Source: Candidatus Puniceispirillum sp.
GTDB taxonomy: Bacteria; Pseudomonadota; Alphaproteobacteria; Puniceispirillales; Puniceispirillaceae
Reading direction: 5' to 3'
DNA length: 9,856 bases
Assembly: GCA_016778825.1 (NCBI GenBank)
Contig: JADHOU010000038.1
Coordinates: forward strand, 1-9,856
The translations under genes were made by a program, and so were the position numbers. This document shows positions 1-6,677 of this stretch, in pieces. Below the pieces are notes generated by a model. The model was given only the letters and a program-made list of their open reading frames with translations, was not told the origin of the DNA and made no database searches. Positions within the stretch are counted from its first letter, which is position 1. Each line of letters starts with the position of its first letter.

Positions 1-820
1 TCACCGGCCCTTGCGGCATGGCGGGGATTTCGTGATGGTCAGCACCTGCGCCAATAAAGGCACCGGCTGGCCCGCGCGTAACCACCAACTCGTCAATCTT
101 GCCAGCTAAGGCAGCAATGGCATCTTGGCTGCTTGATTGATAGAGGCTGGCGACCTCGTCTTCATTCCCAAACAAGATCGAGATATGATCGGCAATAAAG
201 CTGGACAGCGCCGCGCGGTGACGTTCGGCGCACCATGGATCCGAAAGTGATAGCGCCAGCCTGACATCATGCTTTTCAGCAAGGCGCGCCACCTCGGCAA
301 AAATGGCAGGGCCGTTTGGCGCATCAAAAAGATAGCCTTCAAGATAGATTGTTTTTGCCGATGCGGCATCAGCAAGCGCAAGATCGCCAGCTTCAAATTC
401 GATGCTGGCACCAAGAAACGTATTCATTGATCGTGCAGCATCGGGGGTCACAAGAATGATTGATGATGCGGTTGGCGATCCGCTGCTGGCTGGTGGTTGA
501 TCAAAACCGACACCGGCTGCCTTGATATCATGCCGAAACGCCGCGCCAAGATCATCATCATGGACGCGGCCAATGAAATTTGCCGATCCGCCAAAGGCCA
601 CAACGCCTACCGCCGTATTGGCCGCCGATCCCCCAGAAATCAATTGCGGCGAGCCAATCTTATCAAGTGCGGCGTAAAGCCTTGCTGATCCGGTAGCATC
701 AAGAAGCGTCATCACCCCTTTTTCAATGCCGTTCGCCTGCAAAAAATCATCGTCACATTGCCCAAAAATATCAACAACGGCATTGCCAACCGCCAGCACA
801 TCAAGAGATTTTACCCGCAT
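1..820 (-). CDS. Adenosine kinase-like PfkB family sugar kinase (3' end outside window)
   Basis: Only the first 273 residues are in the window; the reading frame is still open at base 1. It resembles PfkB/ribokinase-type kinases, specifically the alphaproteobacterial adenosine kinase-like group, which phosphorylate a nucleoside or sugar hydroxyl with ATP in the cytoplasm. Visible landmarks are an N-terminal LDVLAVGNAVVDI strand (about residues 6-18), the substrate-binding GGSAANTAVGVVAFGG segment (63-78), MNTFLGA (132-138), LEGYLFD (160-166), FGNEDE (218-223) and VVTRGPAGA (246-254). The catalytic DTxGAGD-type motif would lie beyond the left edge and cannot be checked. The ATG at 820-818 is chosen because GAGGA lies 7 bases upstream of it; in-frame ATGs at 856 and 868 lack such a site. 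It is divergent from the lipoprotein gene. Substrate specificity is inferred from family resemblance; another ribokinase-like substrate is possible. Confidence 0.85.
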   Translation of the reverse strand, partial: MRVKSLDVLAVGNAVVDIFGQCDDDFLQANGIEKGVMTLLDATGSARLYAALDKIGSPQLISGGSAANTAVGVVAFGGSANFIGRVHDDDLGAAFRHDIKAAGVGFDQPPASSGSPTASSIILVTPDAARSMNTFLGASIEFEAGDLALADAASAKTIYLEGYLFDAPNGPAIFAEVARLAEKHDVRLALSLSDPWCAERHRAALSSFIADHISILFGNEDEVASLYQSSSQDAIAALAGKIDELVVTRGPAGAFIGAGADHHEIPAMPQGPV

Positions 821-975
821 CACCACATCCTCATTCCAAATTCTGCGACGCGACATTAGGCCGGACATGATCGAAGAACAAGGCCAATGGCAATCAAAAC
901 CCAAAAGAGTTCGTGCAAAGACCGGCTTTTTCAGCTAGACCCTAGGCCGTCAATATTGCTAACGCGGTGCGAGAT

Positions 976-1548
976 ATGCGTCACTTACATTTTTATCTGT
1001 TTGGATTTGCCGCGCTTGTTGCGGCGTGCCAACCAGTGACGCCAACCACGGTCAATAGCAAAGCGGCCCCCGCGATTACCATCGCCCCTAAAGATCAAAC
1101 CGACATTGACCTTGTCGTCAGCACCGTCACAAAAGCCGCCGATAACGAGGCTGGCACCGATGCTGGCTTGGGCACCGATAACAGCATCAAAGACACGGAA
1201 ATCGCCGCCATTCCGGCAACGCCGCCGGTTCAGCCAACGCCGGTTCAGCCAACGCCAGTTCAGCCACCATTTCGTCCCAAAGCGATGATTGGATCAGCAT
1301 CAATGATTTTGGTTCGCGATCTTGGCATTGCGAATATGATCCGGCAGGAGGGCCCGATTGAAATCTGGCAATATCGTTTTGCCGAATGTGTTGTTGATTT
1401 CTTTTTCTATCCTGCAAGCCAAGGGTCATCGCAATTGATCATTAAAGATTGGGATATGCGAAGCGCAGTGATTGGTGGCAGAGTTAATGAAGGCAAATGC
1501 CTTGCGGCGATGGATCGGCATCATCAAAAGCTAGTTGCCGGATCTTAA
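976..1548 (+). CDS. Predicted outer-membrane lipoprotein with Pro-rich linker and small conserved C-terminal domain
   Basis: A 190-residue protein of unknown function. A short hydrophobic signal ends in the lipobox LVAAC with the lipidated Cys at residue 18, followed by Gln rather than Asp, which favours the outer membrane under the usual sorting rule. Residues 19-83 are low-complexity, Ala/Thr/Asp-rich and probably disordered, and residues 84-98 are three pentapeptide repeats (PVQPT, PVQPT, PVQPP). The C-terminal part carries RQEGP (123-127), IWQYR (130-134), Cys138 in AECVVDFFFY and Cys175 in EGKCL. This EGP...WQYR...C pattern resembles small conserved alphaproteobacterial lipoproteins with a SmpA/OmlA-like look; that is a recollection of pattern, not a search result. 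The two Cys could form a disulfide. A GTG at 967 would add three residues; ATG 976 leaves a conventional short n-region. Neither has a convincing ribosome binding site. Confidence 0.75.
   Translation: MRHLHFYLFGFAALVAACQPVTPTTVNSKAAPAITIAPKDQTDIDLVVSTVTKAADNEAGTDAGLGTDNSIKDTEIAAIPATPPVQPTPVQPTPVQPPFRPKAMIGSASMILVRDLGIANMIRQEGPIEIWQYRFAECVVDFFFYPASQGSSQLIIKDWDMRSAVIGGRVNEGKCLAAMDRHHQKLVAGS
1225..1269 (+). repeat. Three tandem 15-bp repeats encoding PVQP(T/P)
   Basis: Units 1225-1239 and 1240-1254 are identical (CCGGTTCAGCCAACG). Unit 1255-1269 differs by single bases in codons 1 and 5. The repeat is in frame and forms the proline-rich hinge between the disordered stretch and the C-terminal domain of the lipoprotein. 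Copy number could change by slippage without a frameshift. Confidence 0.9.
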
Positions 1549-1593
1549 AACGCGATCTTCACCATATCTAATGCGCCAGATCAAATATATGGC

Positions 1594-2238
1594 CTATAAA
1601 GTCTTGGCTTTGAAAAGACATAGATCGACAATCACACAATCGGCACAATCGGGTTTGCGTGCTTTGCAGACATAACGCCCATGAAGAATCATCCAGTGAT
1701 GCGCGCCTTTTTTCCAGCGGTCAGGCACACGGCGAAGCAGTTCCTTTTCAACCGCATCAGGGGTTTTTCCGGGTGCCATGCCAGTGCGATTGCCAAAGCG
1801 AAAGATATGCGTATCAACGGCGATTGTTGGCTCGCCAAAAGCTTCATTCAAAACCACATTTGCCGTTTTCCGGCCAACCCCGGGCAAAGCCTCAAGCGCG
1901 GCACGATCCTGCGGCACCTCGCCATCATGCTTATCAAGCAGGATTTGTGATAATTTAAACACATTCTTGGCCTTGGTATTAAACAGGCCAATCGTGCGGA
2001 TATGGTGACTGATCCCGTCACTGCCAAGCGCCACCATTGCCGCTGGCGTATTGGCGGCAGCAAACAGGCCTTTGGTTGCTTTATTCACCCCAACATCGGT
2101 TGCCTGCGCTGAGAGGACAACCGCCACAAGAAGCGTAAAAGGATCGGTGAAATCAAGTTCGGTTTGTGGATCAGGTTGACGTTGCGACAAGCGTTCAAAA
2201 CAAATATCGATTGCCGCTAGTTTCATTTTTACCGGCAT
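1594..2238 (-). CDS. nth: Endonuclease III, DNA glycosylase/AP lyase
   Basis: A 214-residue bifunctional base-excision-repair enzyme that removes oxidised pyrimidines and nicks the abasic site. The helix-hairpin-helix LPGVGRKTA spans residues 118-126 with the catalytic Lys at 124. The catalytic Asp is D142 in the VDTH motif (141-144). The [4Fe-4S] cluster ligands follow exactly the family spacing C-X6-C-X2-C-X5-C (Cys191, 198, 201, 207). Length is typical of bacterial Nth (about 211). The ATG at 2238 is preferred over the one four codons later because AAAGG lies about 6 bases upstream, inside the end of dapB. The dapB stop and this start are separated by two bases, so the two genes are very likely cotranscribed and perhaps translationally coupled. 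Its 3' end converges with the lipoprotein gene, leaving 45 bases with no clear terminator. Confidence 0.97.
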   Translation of the reverse strand: MPVKMKLAAIDICFERLSQRQPDPQTELDFTDPFTLLVAVVLSAQATDVGVNKATKGLFAAANTPAAMVALGSDGISHHIRTIGLFNTKAKNVFKLSQILLDKHDGEVPQDRAALEALPGVGRKTANVVLNEAFGEPTIAVDTHIFRFGNRTGMAPGKTPDAVEKELLRRVPDRWKKGAHHWMILHGRYVCKARKPDCADCVIVDLCLFKAKTL

Positions 2239-2240
2239 GA

Positions 2241-3041
2241 TCAGCCTTTCAGCACATCCATCATATCGTAAAATCCAGATGAGGCCGTTGCCGCAAACCG
2301 CGCGGCGCGAATGGCACCACGGGCAAAAATAGCGCGGTCGGTTGCCCGATGCGAAATTTCCACACGTTCGGCATCGCCATAGAAAATCACCGAATGTTCA
2401 CCCGCTACATCGCCGCCACGCAGAACAGCAAAACCGATATCGCCCTGTTTGCGCGCACCCGTCTGGCCTTTTCGAACCATATCGGCAACATCATCAAGCG
2501 CAACACCACGCCCCTTTGCCGCAGCTTTGCCAAGCGCGAGCGCAGTTCCTGATGGCGCATCAACCTTATGGTGGTGATGCGTTTCCAAAATTTCGATATC
2601 CCACCCGTCAGTTAGCTTGGCCGCCACTTCTTCGACAAGCTGGGTCAGCAAAGTGACGCCAACCGATGTATTGGCGCAATAGATAATTCTATTGTCTTTT
2701 GCCATTGCTTTCAGCGCCGCTTCTTCTTTGGCACCAAGACCCGTTGTGCCAATCACCATGGCGGTGCCTTTTGCCGCAGCAAGGCTGGCATGATGAAGGC
2801 TTGCTGCAGGACTGGTAAAATCAATCACAACATCGGCAACGCCAAATAACGTTTCAGGATCACTGCCAATCATCACCCCATTCGTACCAATTTGCGCCAC
2901 CTCACCAGCATCACGCCCGATAAAGGGGCTGTCGGGCAAGTCGGTCGCGGCAACAAGTTCAAGATCAGGCGCGGCAGCAATCGCGCGGATCAACATCCCG
3001 CCCATGCGCCCCGCGCTTCCCGGAATTGCAATTTTAATCAT
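2241..3041 (-). CDS. dapB: 4-hydroxy-tetrahydrodipicolinate reductase
   Basis: A 266-residue cytoplasmic enzyme that reduces the DapA product with NAD(P)H in the diaminopimelate/lysine pathway, feeding peptidoglycan. The Rossmann dinucleotide loop is GSAGRMG (residues 8-14). The substrate motif ETHHHHKVDAPSGTAL (153-168) carries the catalytic His (H155, by alignment to the E. coli motif) and Lys159. IDFTSPA (73-79) and IGTTGL (97-102) are further family blocks. Length matches the usual 265-275. The ATG at 3041 has GAGG about 7 bases and AGGA about 2 bases upstream. It lies 225 bases downstream of dnaJ, with promoter-like sequences in that gap, and is followed at once by nth. dnaJ-dapB adjacency is common in alphaproteobacteria, and no functional link is implied. 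Confidence 0.97.
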   Translation of the reverse strand: MIKIAIPGSAGRMGGMLIRAIAAAPDLELVAATDLPDSPFIGRDAGEVAQIGTNGVMIGSDPETLFGVADVVIDFTSPAASLHHASLAAAKGTAMVIGTTGLGAKEEAALKAMAKDNRIIYCANTSVGVTLLTQLVEEVAAKLTDGWDIEILETHHHHKVDAPSGTALALGKAAAKGRGVALDDVADMVRKGQTGARKQGDIGFAVLRGGDVAGEHSVIFYGDAERVEISHRATDRAIFARGAIRAARFAATASSGFYDMMDVLKG

Positions 3042-3125
3042 GATCCTGCCTCGATTCCTGACGGCGACGCCTTATCGGTGGCATCGCGTCTTTGCCTGCT
3101 ATCGGTTATCTTGCGTGTTGGCGAT

Positions 3126-3131
3126 ATTATA
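3126..3131 (-). promoter_or_regulatory. Candidate -10 hexamer upstream of dapB
   Basis: On the minus strand this is a perfect TATAAT, about 85 bases upstream of the dapB start. The matching -35 position, 16-18 bases further upstream, is GC-rich and poor. It could act as a housekeeping promoter with an activator, or be chance. Confidence 0.3.
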
Positions 3132-3157
3132 GGCGGCTTCACCCGCACGCCGCCAGC

Positions 3158-3185
3158 ATATAAATAGCAGGCATGTTTGGGCAAG
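3158..3185 (-). promoter_or_regulatory. Candidate RpoH-like promoter upstream of dapB
   Basis: Reading the minus strand, CTTG (3185-3182), 17 bases, then TTTATAT (3164-3158). This matches the alphaproteobacterial heat-shock pattern CTTG-N17-CYTATNT except for the first base of the -10. The same bases can be read as a mediocre housekeeping promoter (TTGCCC, 16 bases, TATATG). Either way it implies that dapB-nth has its own start rather than depending only on dnaJ readthrough. Confidence 0.35.
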
Positions 3186-3193
3186 CCCTCAAA

Positions 3194-3207
3194 TGGCATC
3201 AGTGCCA
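3194..3207 (-). terminator. Weak hairpin downstream of dnaJ
   Basis: A 5-bp perfect stem TGGCA/TGCCA with a 4-base loop, followed on the minus strand by only three T. It sits 60 bases after the dnaJ stop. It is too weak to call an efficient intrinsic terminator and is noted because nothing better lies between dnaJ and dapB. Confidence 0.2.
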
Positions 3208-3266
3208 AAACAGCATCCGATCAAAAGACATGATTGCGGGATTAGCGGCGCAATAATCGGGCAGAA

Positions 3267-4376
3267 TTAGCTATCCGCCCAGATGCGTTTGACACGTTCC
3301 AAAAAGCTTGATGATTCAGGGCTGGTATTGCCTGAATTTGAAAAAGCTTCAAGAAGCTCTTTTTGCTTTTTGTTGAGATTGGTTGGTGTTTCCACCTGAA
3401 CCTCGATGATCTGATCACCCGGATTGCCGCGCCGCAAGGCTGGCATGCCTTTGCCCCGCATGCGGAATTTGCGCCCCGATTGCGTGCCAGCCTCGATCGT
3501 TAGCCGCGCCATTTTACCTTCAAGCGTTGGCACATCAATGCTGCCACCAAGCGCGGCAACGGTCATTGGCAATGGGATTCGCGCATGCAGATTGCTACCA
3601 TCACGGGTAAAGATCGGATGAGGGTCAACATTGACGAAAATATAAAGATCACCTGCCGGCCCACCACGAAGCCCAGCTTCGCCCTTGCCCGAAAGTCTGA
3701 TCCGGGTTCCAGTATCAACACCGGCCGGAATCGAAACCGCCAATGTTTTGGCACGTTGAACACGGCCTTCACCGCCACAAGTCCGGCACGGGTTCGAAAT
3801 AACCTGCCCCATGCCCTGACAGGCATGACAGGTGCGTTCAACAGCGAAAAAGCCCTGCTGCGCCCGAACCCGGCCAGCACCACCACATGTTCCACATGTG
3901 CTTGGCTTGCTGCCATCAGACGCGCCACTGCCTAAACAGCCATCACATTCAGACGGTACCGTGATTGAAATATCCTGCTGCAATCCGGTAAAGGCATCTT
4001 CAAGCGAGATTGACATATCATAGCGAAGATCATTGCCGCCCTGATTGCGCTGCCGCCCGCCACCGCCACCGGAAAATTCGGAAAACATCTGATCGAAAAT
4101 ATCAGAAAAGCCACCGCCACCAAAGCCACCACCGCCACCGCCAGCGGATTGATCAAAAGCGGCATGACCCATACGGTCATAGGCAGCGCGTTTTTGCGGA
4201 TCTTTTAAAATATCATAGGCTTCGTTGGCTTCGCGAAACCGGTCTTCGGCCGCATTATCCCCCTGATTACGATCAGGGTGATTGGCCATCGCAAGCTTGC
4301 GAAATGCAGCCTTTATAGCTTTGTCGTCAGCGTTTTTTTCAACACCCAATACGTCATAGTAATCACGTTTGCTCAT
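3267..4376 (-). CDS. dnaJ: Chaperone protein DnaJ (Hsp40)
   Basis: A 369-residue type I J-protein that delivers unfolded clients to DnaK and stimulates its ATPase. The J domain is residues 1-70 with HPD at 33-35. A Gly/Phe-rich region follows (about 78-113). The zinc-binding domain has all four CxxCxGxG repeats (Cys144/147, 161/164, 183/186, 197/200). The C-terminal client-binding domains run from about 208 to the end. The family start MSKRDYYDVLGV points to the ATG at 4376. An in-frame GTG at 4385 would add three residues, and neither start has a strong ribosome binding site, which may limit DnaJ synthesis relative to DnaK. It lies 68 bases downstream of dnaK on the same strand, across a perfect terminator hairpin. 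Confidence 0.97.
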   Translation of the reverse strand: MSKRDYYDVLGVEKNADDKAIKAAFRKLAMANHPDRNQGDNAAEDRFREANEAYDILKDPQKRAAYDRMGHAAFDQSAGGGGGGFGGGGFSDIFDQMFSEFSGGGGGRQRNQGGNDLRYDMSISLEDAFTGLQQDISITVPSECDGCLGSGASDGSKPSTCGTCGGAGRVRAQQGFFAVERTCHACQGMGQVISNPCRTCGGEGRVQRAKTLAVSIPAGVDTGTRIRLSGKGEAGLRGGPAGDLYIFVNVDPHPIFTRDGSNLHARIPLPMTVAALGGSIDVPTLEGKMARLTIEAGTQSGRKFRMRGKGMPALRRGNPGDQIIEVQVETPTNLNKKQKELLEAFSNSGNTSPESSSFLERVKRIWADS

Positions 4377-4402
4377 GCCTGCCACTTCTGCCGTGAAAAT
4401 TC

Positions 4403-4441
4403 AAAAACCGGAGCCAATCAGGGCTCCGGCTTTTTTGTTTT
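4403..4441 (-). terminator. Intrinsic terminator/attenuator between dnaK and dnaJ
   Basis: A perfect 8-bp stem CCGGAGCC (4408-4415) / GGCTCCGG (4422-4429) with a 6-base loop. On the minus strand, the direction of dnaK to dnaJ transcription, it is followed by TTTTTGAATTTT. On the plus strand it is followed by CTTTTTTGTTTT, so it looks bidirectional. It begins directly after the dnaK stop and precedes dnaJ, so it should release part of the dnaK transcripts and leave dnaJ to readthrough. Confidence 0.85.
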
Positions 4442-4444
4442 GGC

Positions 4445-6355
4445 TTATTTGCTTTTCTTTTTGCCGTCATCTGAATCAGCGTCAACCTCTTCAAATTCGG
4501 CATCAACAACCGATTCATCATCGCCAGCCTCACCAGCATTGCCATCGGCATCAGCTTCGGCTTGATAAGCAGCCTCGCCCATCTTCATCATCACTTTTGA
4601 CAATTCGGCTGATTTCGATGAAATCGCTTCCATATCGTTACCATCAAGGGCTTCACGAAGCGCCTCAATTCCAGCCTCGACTTCAGCTTTTGCCTGTGGA
4701 TCGGCCTTATCGCCCAAATCATCAATGGCTTTTTCGGCACCATGAACCAAGGCTTCACCCTGATTGCGGGTTTCAACTTCAGCACGGCGTTCTTTATCAG
4801 ATTCGGCATTGGCCTCGGCTTCGGCAACCATCCGTTCGATTTCGCCATCGTCCAATCCCCCCGATGCCTGAATCCGAATTTCCTGTTCTTTGCCAGTGGC
4901 CTTGTCTTTGGCACTGACCTTTACAATGCCGTTGGCATCAATATCAAACGTCACCTCAATCTGCGGCACGCCGCGCGGGGCTGGTGAAATGCCTTCAAGA
5001 TTGAACTGGCCAAGTGCTTTATTATCAGCAGCCATTTCGCGCTCACCCTGACAAACCGAAATGGTCACCGCCGATTGATTGTCATCAGCGGTTGAAAAGA
5101 CCTGGCTTTTCTTTGTTGGGATGGTTGTATTGCGATCGATCAAGCGGGTAAATACGCCGCCAAGCGTTTCGATGCCAAGTGACAAAGGCGTGACATCAAG
5201 CAACAGCACATCTTTTACATCACCTGTCAAAACACCGGCCTGAATCGCCGCACCAGAGGCAACAACTTCATCCGGGTTGACGCCGCGATGCGGCTCGGTT
5301 CCAAAGAAGTCTTTAACCTGTTCGATGATTTTCGGCATGCGGGTCATGCCGCCAACAAGAATCACTTCGTCAATTTCTGACGCTTTGATGCCAGCATCTT
5401 TCAGCGCCGCTTTACATGGCTCCATCGTGCGGGCAATCAAACCGCTAGCAAGTTGTTCCAGCTTTGCCCGGGTCAATTTGACATTCAAATGTTTTGGGCC
5501 GGTCGCATCGGCGGTGATGAATGGCAAATTCACATCAGTTTGGATCGAAGATGACAATTCAATCTTGGCTTTTTCAGCCGCCTCTTTGAGACGCTGCAAA
5601 GCCAATTTGTCACCGCGAAGATCAATACCATCACTCGATTTGAATGAGTCAGCCAGAAATTCAATGATGGCATGATCAAAATCTTCACCACCAAGGAAGG
5701 TGTCACCATTGGTTGATTTCACCTCGAAAACACCATCGCCAACCTCAAGGATCGACACGTCAAACGTACCACCACCAAGGTCATAAACCGCAACAATGCC
5801 TGATTCCTTGCGATCAAGGCCATAAGCAAGCGCTGCAGCTGTTGGCTCATTGATAATCCGCAACACTTCAAGACCGGCAATTTTGCCAGCATCTTTGGTG
5901 GCCTGACGCTGAGCGTCATTGAAATAGGCCGGAACCGTGATCACCGCTTGTGTGACGGTCTCGCCAAGATAGGCCTCAGCATCTTCTTTCAGCTTGCGAA
6001 GCACAAAGCTGGAAATCTGGCTTGGTGAATATTCTTCACCCTCGACCTTTACCCATGCATCACCATTTTTGGCACCAACAAGTTCAAACGGTACCAGATC
6101 GGCAAATGCCTTTGTGGATTTATCCTTGAACCGGCGGCCAATCAAACGTTTGATCGCAAAAAGTGTGTTTTCCGCGTTTGTAACACCTTGGCGTTTTGCG
6201 GCCTGACCAACCAGACGCTCACCATTTGCGAAGGCCACCATTGATGGTGTGGTCCGCGCGCCTTCGGCGTTTTCAATCACCCGTGGCTCAGATCCGTCCA
6301 TAACGGCAACACAGGAATTTGTCGTTCCCAAATCAATACCAATAACTTTTGCCAT
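4445..6355 (-). CDS. dnaK: Chaperone protein DnaK (Hsp70)
   Basis: A 636-residue ATP-driven cytoplasmic foldase, close to the E. coli length of 638. The ATPase domain shows phosphate loop 1 GIDLGTTNS (6-14), phosphate loop 2 [10 protein letters not shown] (192-201, with T197 matching the E. coli autophosphorylated Thr199) and the adenosine motif [11 protein letters not shown] (331-341). The interdomain linker is in [13 protein letters not shown] (382-394). The substrate-binding domain and helical lid follow, ending in [12 protein letters not shown] and a short Lys-rich tail. The ATG at 6355 has an excellent ribosome binding site, AAAGGAG, 8 bases upstream. A strong heat-shock-type promoter lies about 150 bases upstream. 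dnaJ follows after a terminator hairpin and grpE lies upstream on the same strand. Confidence 0.99.
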   Translation of the reverse strand: MAKVIGIDLGTTNSCVAVMDGSEPRVIENAEGARTTPSMVAFANGERLVGQAAKRQGVTNAENTLFAIKRLIGRRFKDKSTKAFADLVPFELVGAKNGDAWVKVEGEEYSPSQISSFVLRKLKEDAEAYLGETVTQAVITVPAYFNDAQRQATKDAGKIAGLEVLRIINEPTAAALAYGLDRKESGIVAVYDLGGGTFDVSILEVGDGVFEVKSTNGDTFLGGEDFDHAIIEFLADSFKSSDGIDLRGDKLALQRLKEAAEKAKIELSSSIQTDVNLPFITADATGPKHLNVKLTRAKLEQLASGLIARTMEPCKAALKDAGIKASEIDEVILVGGMTRMPKIIEQVKDFFGTEPHRGVNPDEVVASGAAIQAGVLTGDVKDVLLLDVTPLSLGIETLGGVFTRLIDRNTTIPTKKSQVFSTADDNQSAVTISVCQGEREMAADNKALGQFNLEGISPAPRGVPQIEVTFDIDANGIVKVSAKDKATGKEQEIRIQASGGLDDGEIERMVAEAEANAESDKERRAEVETRNQGEALVHGAEKAIDDLGDKADPQAKAEVEAGIEALREALDGNDMEAISSKSAELSKVMMKMGEAAYQAEADADGNAGEAGDDESVVDAEFEEVDADSDDGKKKSK

Positions 6356-6384
6356 ATCTAAAGCTCCTTTCCCTGACCACTCAC

Positions 6385-6430
6385 TGTCTTACCTTTTGGG
6401 GTGAAGTTGATTGAGTAGCCCTTTAAGACA
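6385..6430 (-). promoter_or_regulatory. Inverted repeat in the dnaK 5' leader
   Basis: Perfect 7-bp arms TGTCTTA (6385-6391) and TAAGACA (6424-6430). The inner bases can add GGG/CCC pairs, giving an interrupted longer stem. It sits inside the predicted dnaK leader and ends about 15 bases upstream of the ribosome binding site. It could affect mRNA stability or translation; a regulatory role is inference. Confidence 0.4.
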
Positions 6431-6507
6431 TTCCGTTCCCGTAAGGCGGGGCGTAACCGGCCTTTGGCTAACCGATTTTGTCACTGCTGTTCAACTATCT
6501 ATCGTCC

Positions 6508-6535
6508 ATATAGGATTTATTATTTCGGTTACAAG
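6508..6535 (-). promoter_or_regulatory. RpoH (sigma-32) type heat-shock promoter of dnaK
   Basis: On the minus strand the sequence reads CTTG (6535-6532), exactly 17 bases, then CCTATAT (6514-6508). This fits the alphaproteobacterial RpoH consensus CTTG-N17-CYTATNT at every defined base. The predicted transcript starts near 6500, giving a leader of about 145 bases. It lies in the expected place, between grpE and dnaK, which supports separate heat induction of dnaK(J). Confidence 0.75.
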
Positions 6536-6677
6536 AGGGGGATCATCAAACAGCAAACACTGTCAAAAAGGATCCTTGCCGCGATTGCAGCTAATCCCTA
6601 TCCACCCCCATTTATTCGTCTTTAGTTTCGTCTTTCTTCACCAAAAACATGCGTTAATTCTGGGTCTTATTTTATAT

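Larger units (their letters stand above)
6356..6677. other. 322-base intergenic region between grpE and dnaK
   Basis: It holds, reading towards dnaK: a short in-frame mini-ORF just after the grpE stop, the RpoH-type promoter at 6508-6535, a leader of about 145 bases with an inverted repeat at 6385-6430, and the strong dnaK ribosome binding site at about 6364-6370. I see no convincing intrinsic terminator for grpE: a wobble-containing 5-bp hairpin GCTGC/GCGGC near 6578-6591 is followed by a T run only 10 bases later. No convincing protein gene is present. Confidence 0.6.

Noticed and set aside
1564..1593. CCATAT/ATATGG inverted repeat between the lipoprotein gene and nth as a terminator.
   Set aside because: The stem is AT-rich and short, the loop is about 20 bases and there is no T run on either strand.
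1659..1958. Long open frames antisense to nth, dapB, dnaJ and dnaK.
   Set aside because: They lie wholly inside strongly supported genes, lack family features and have compositions expected of shadow frames.
4376..4385. GTG at 4385 as the dnaJ start.
   Set aside because: The DnaJ family start fits the ATG at 4376, and the GTG has no better ribosome binding site.
6541..6600. TTGACA on the minus strand near 6560-6565 as a housekeeping -35 for dnaK.
   Set aside because: No acceptable -10 occurs 15-19 bases downstream of it.
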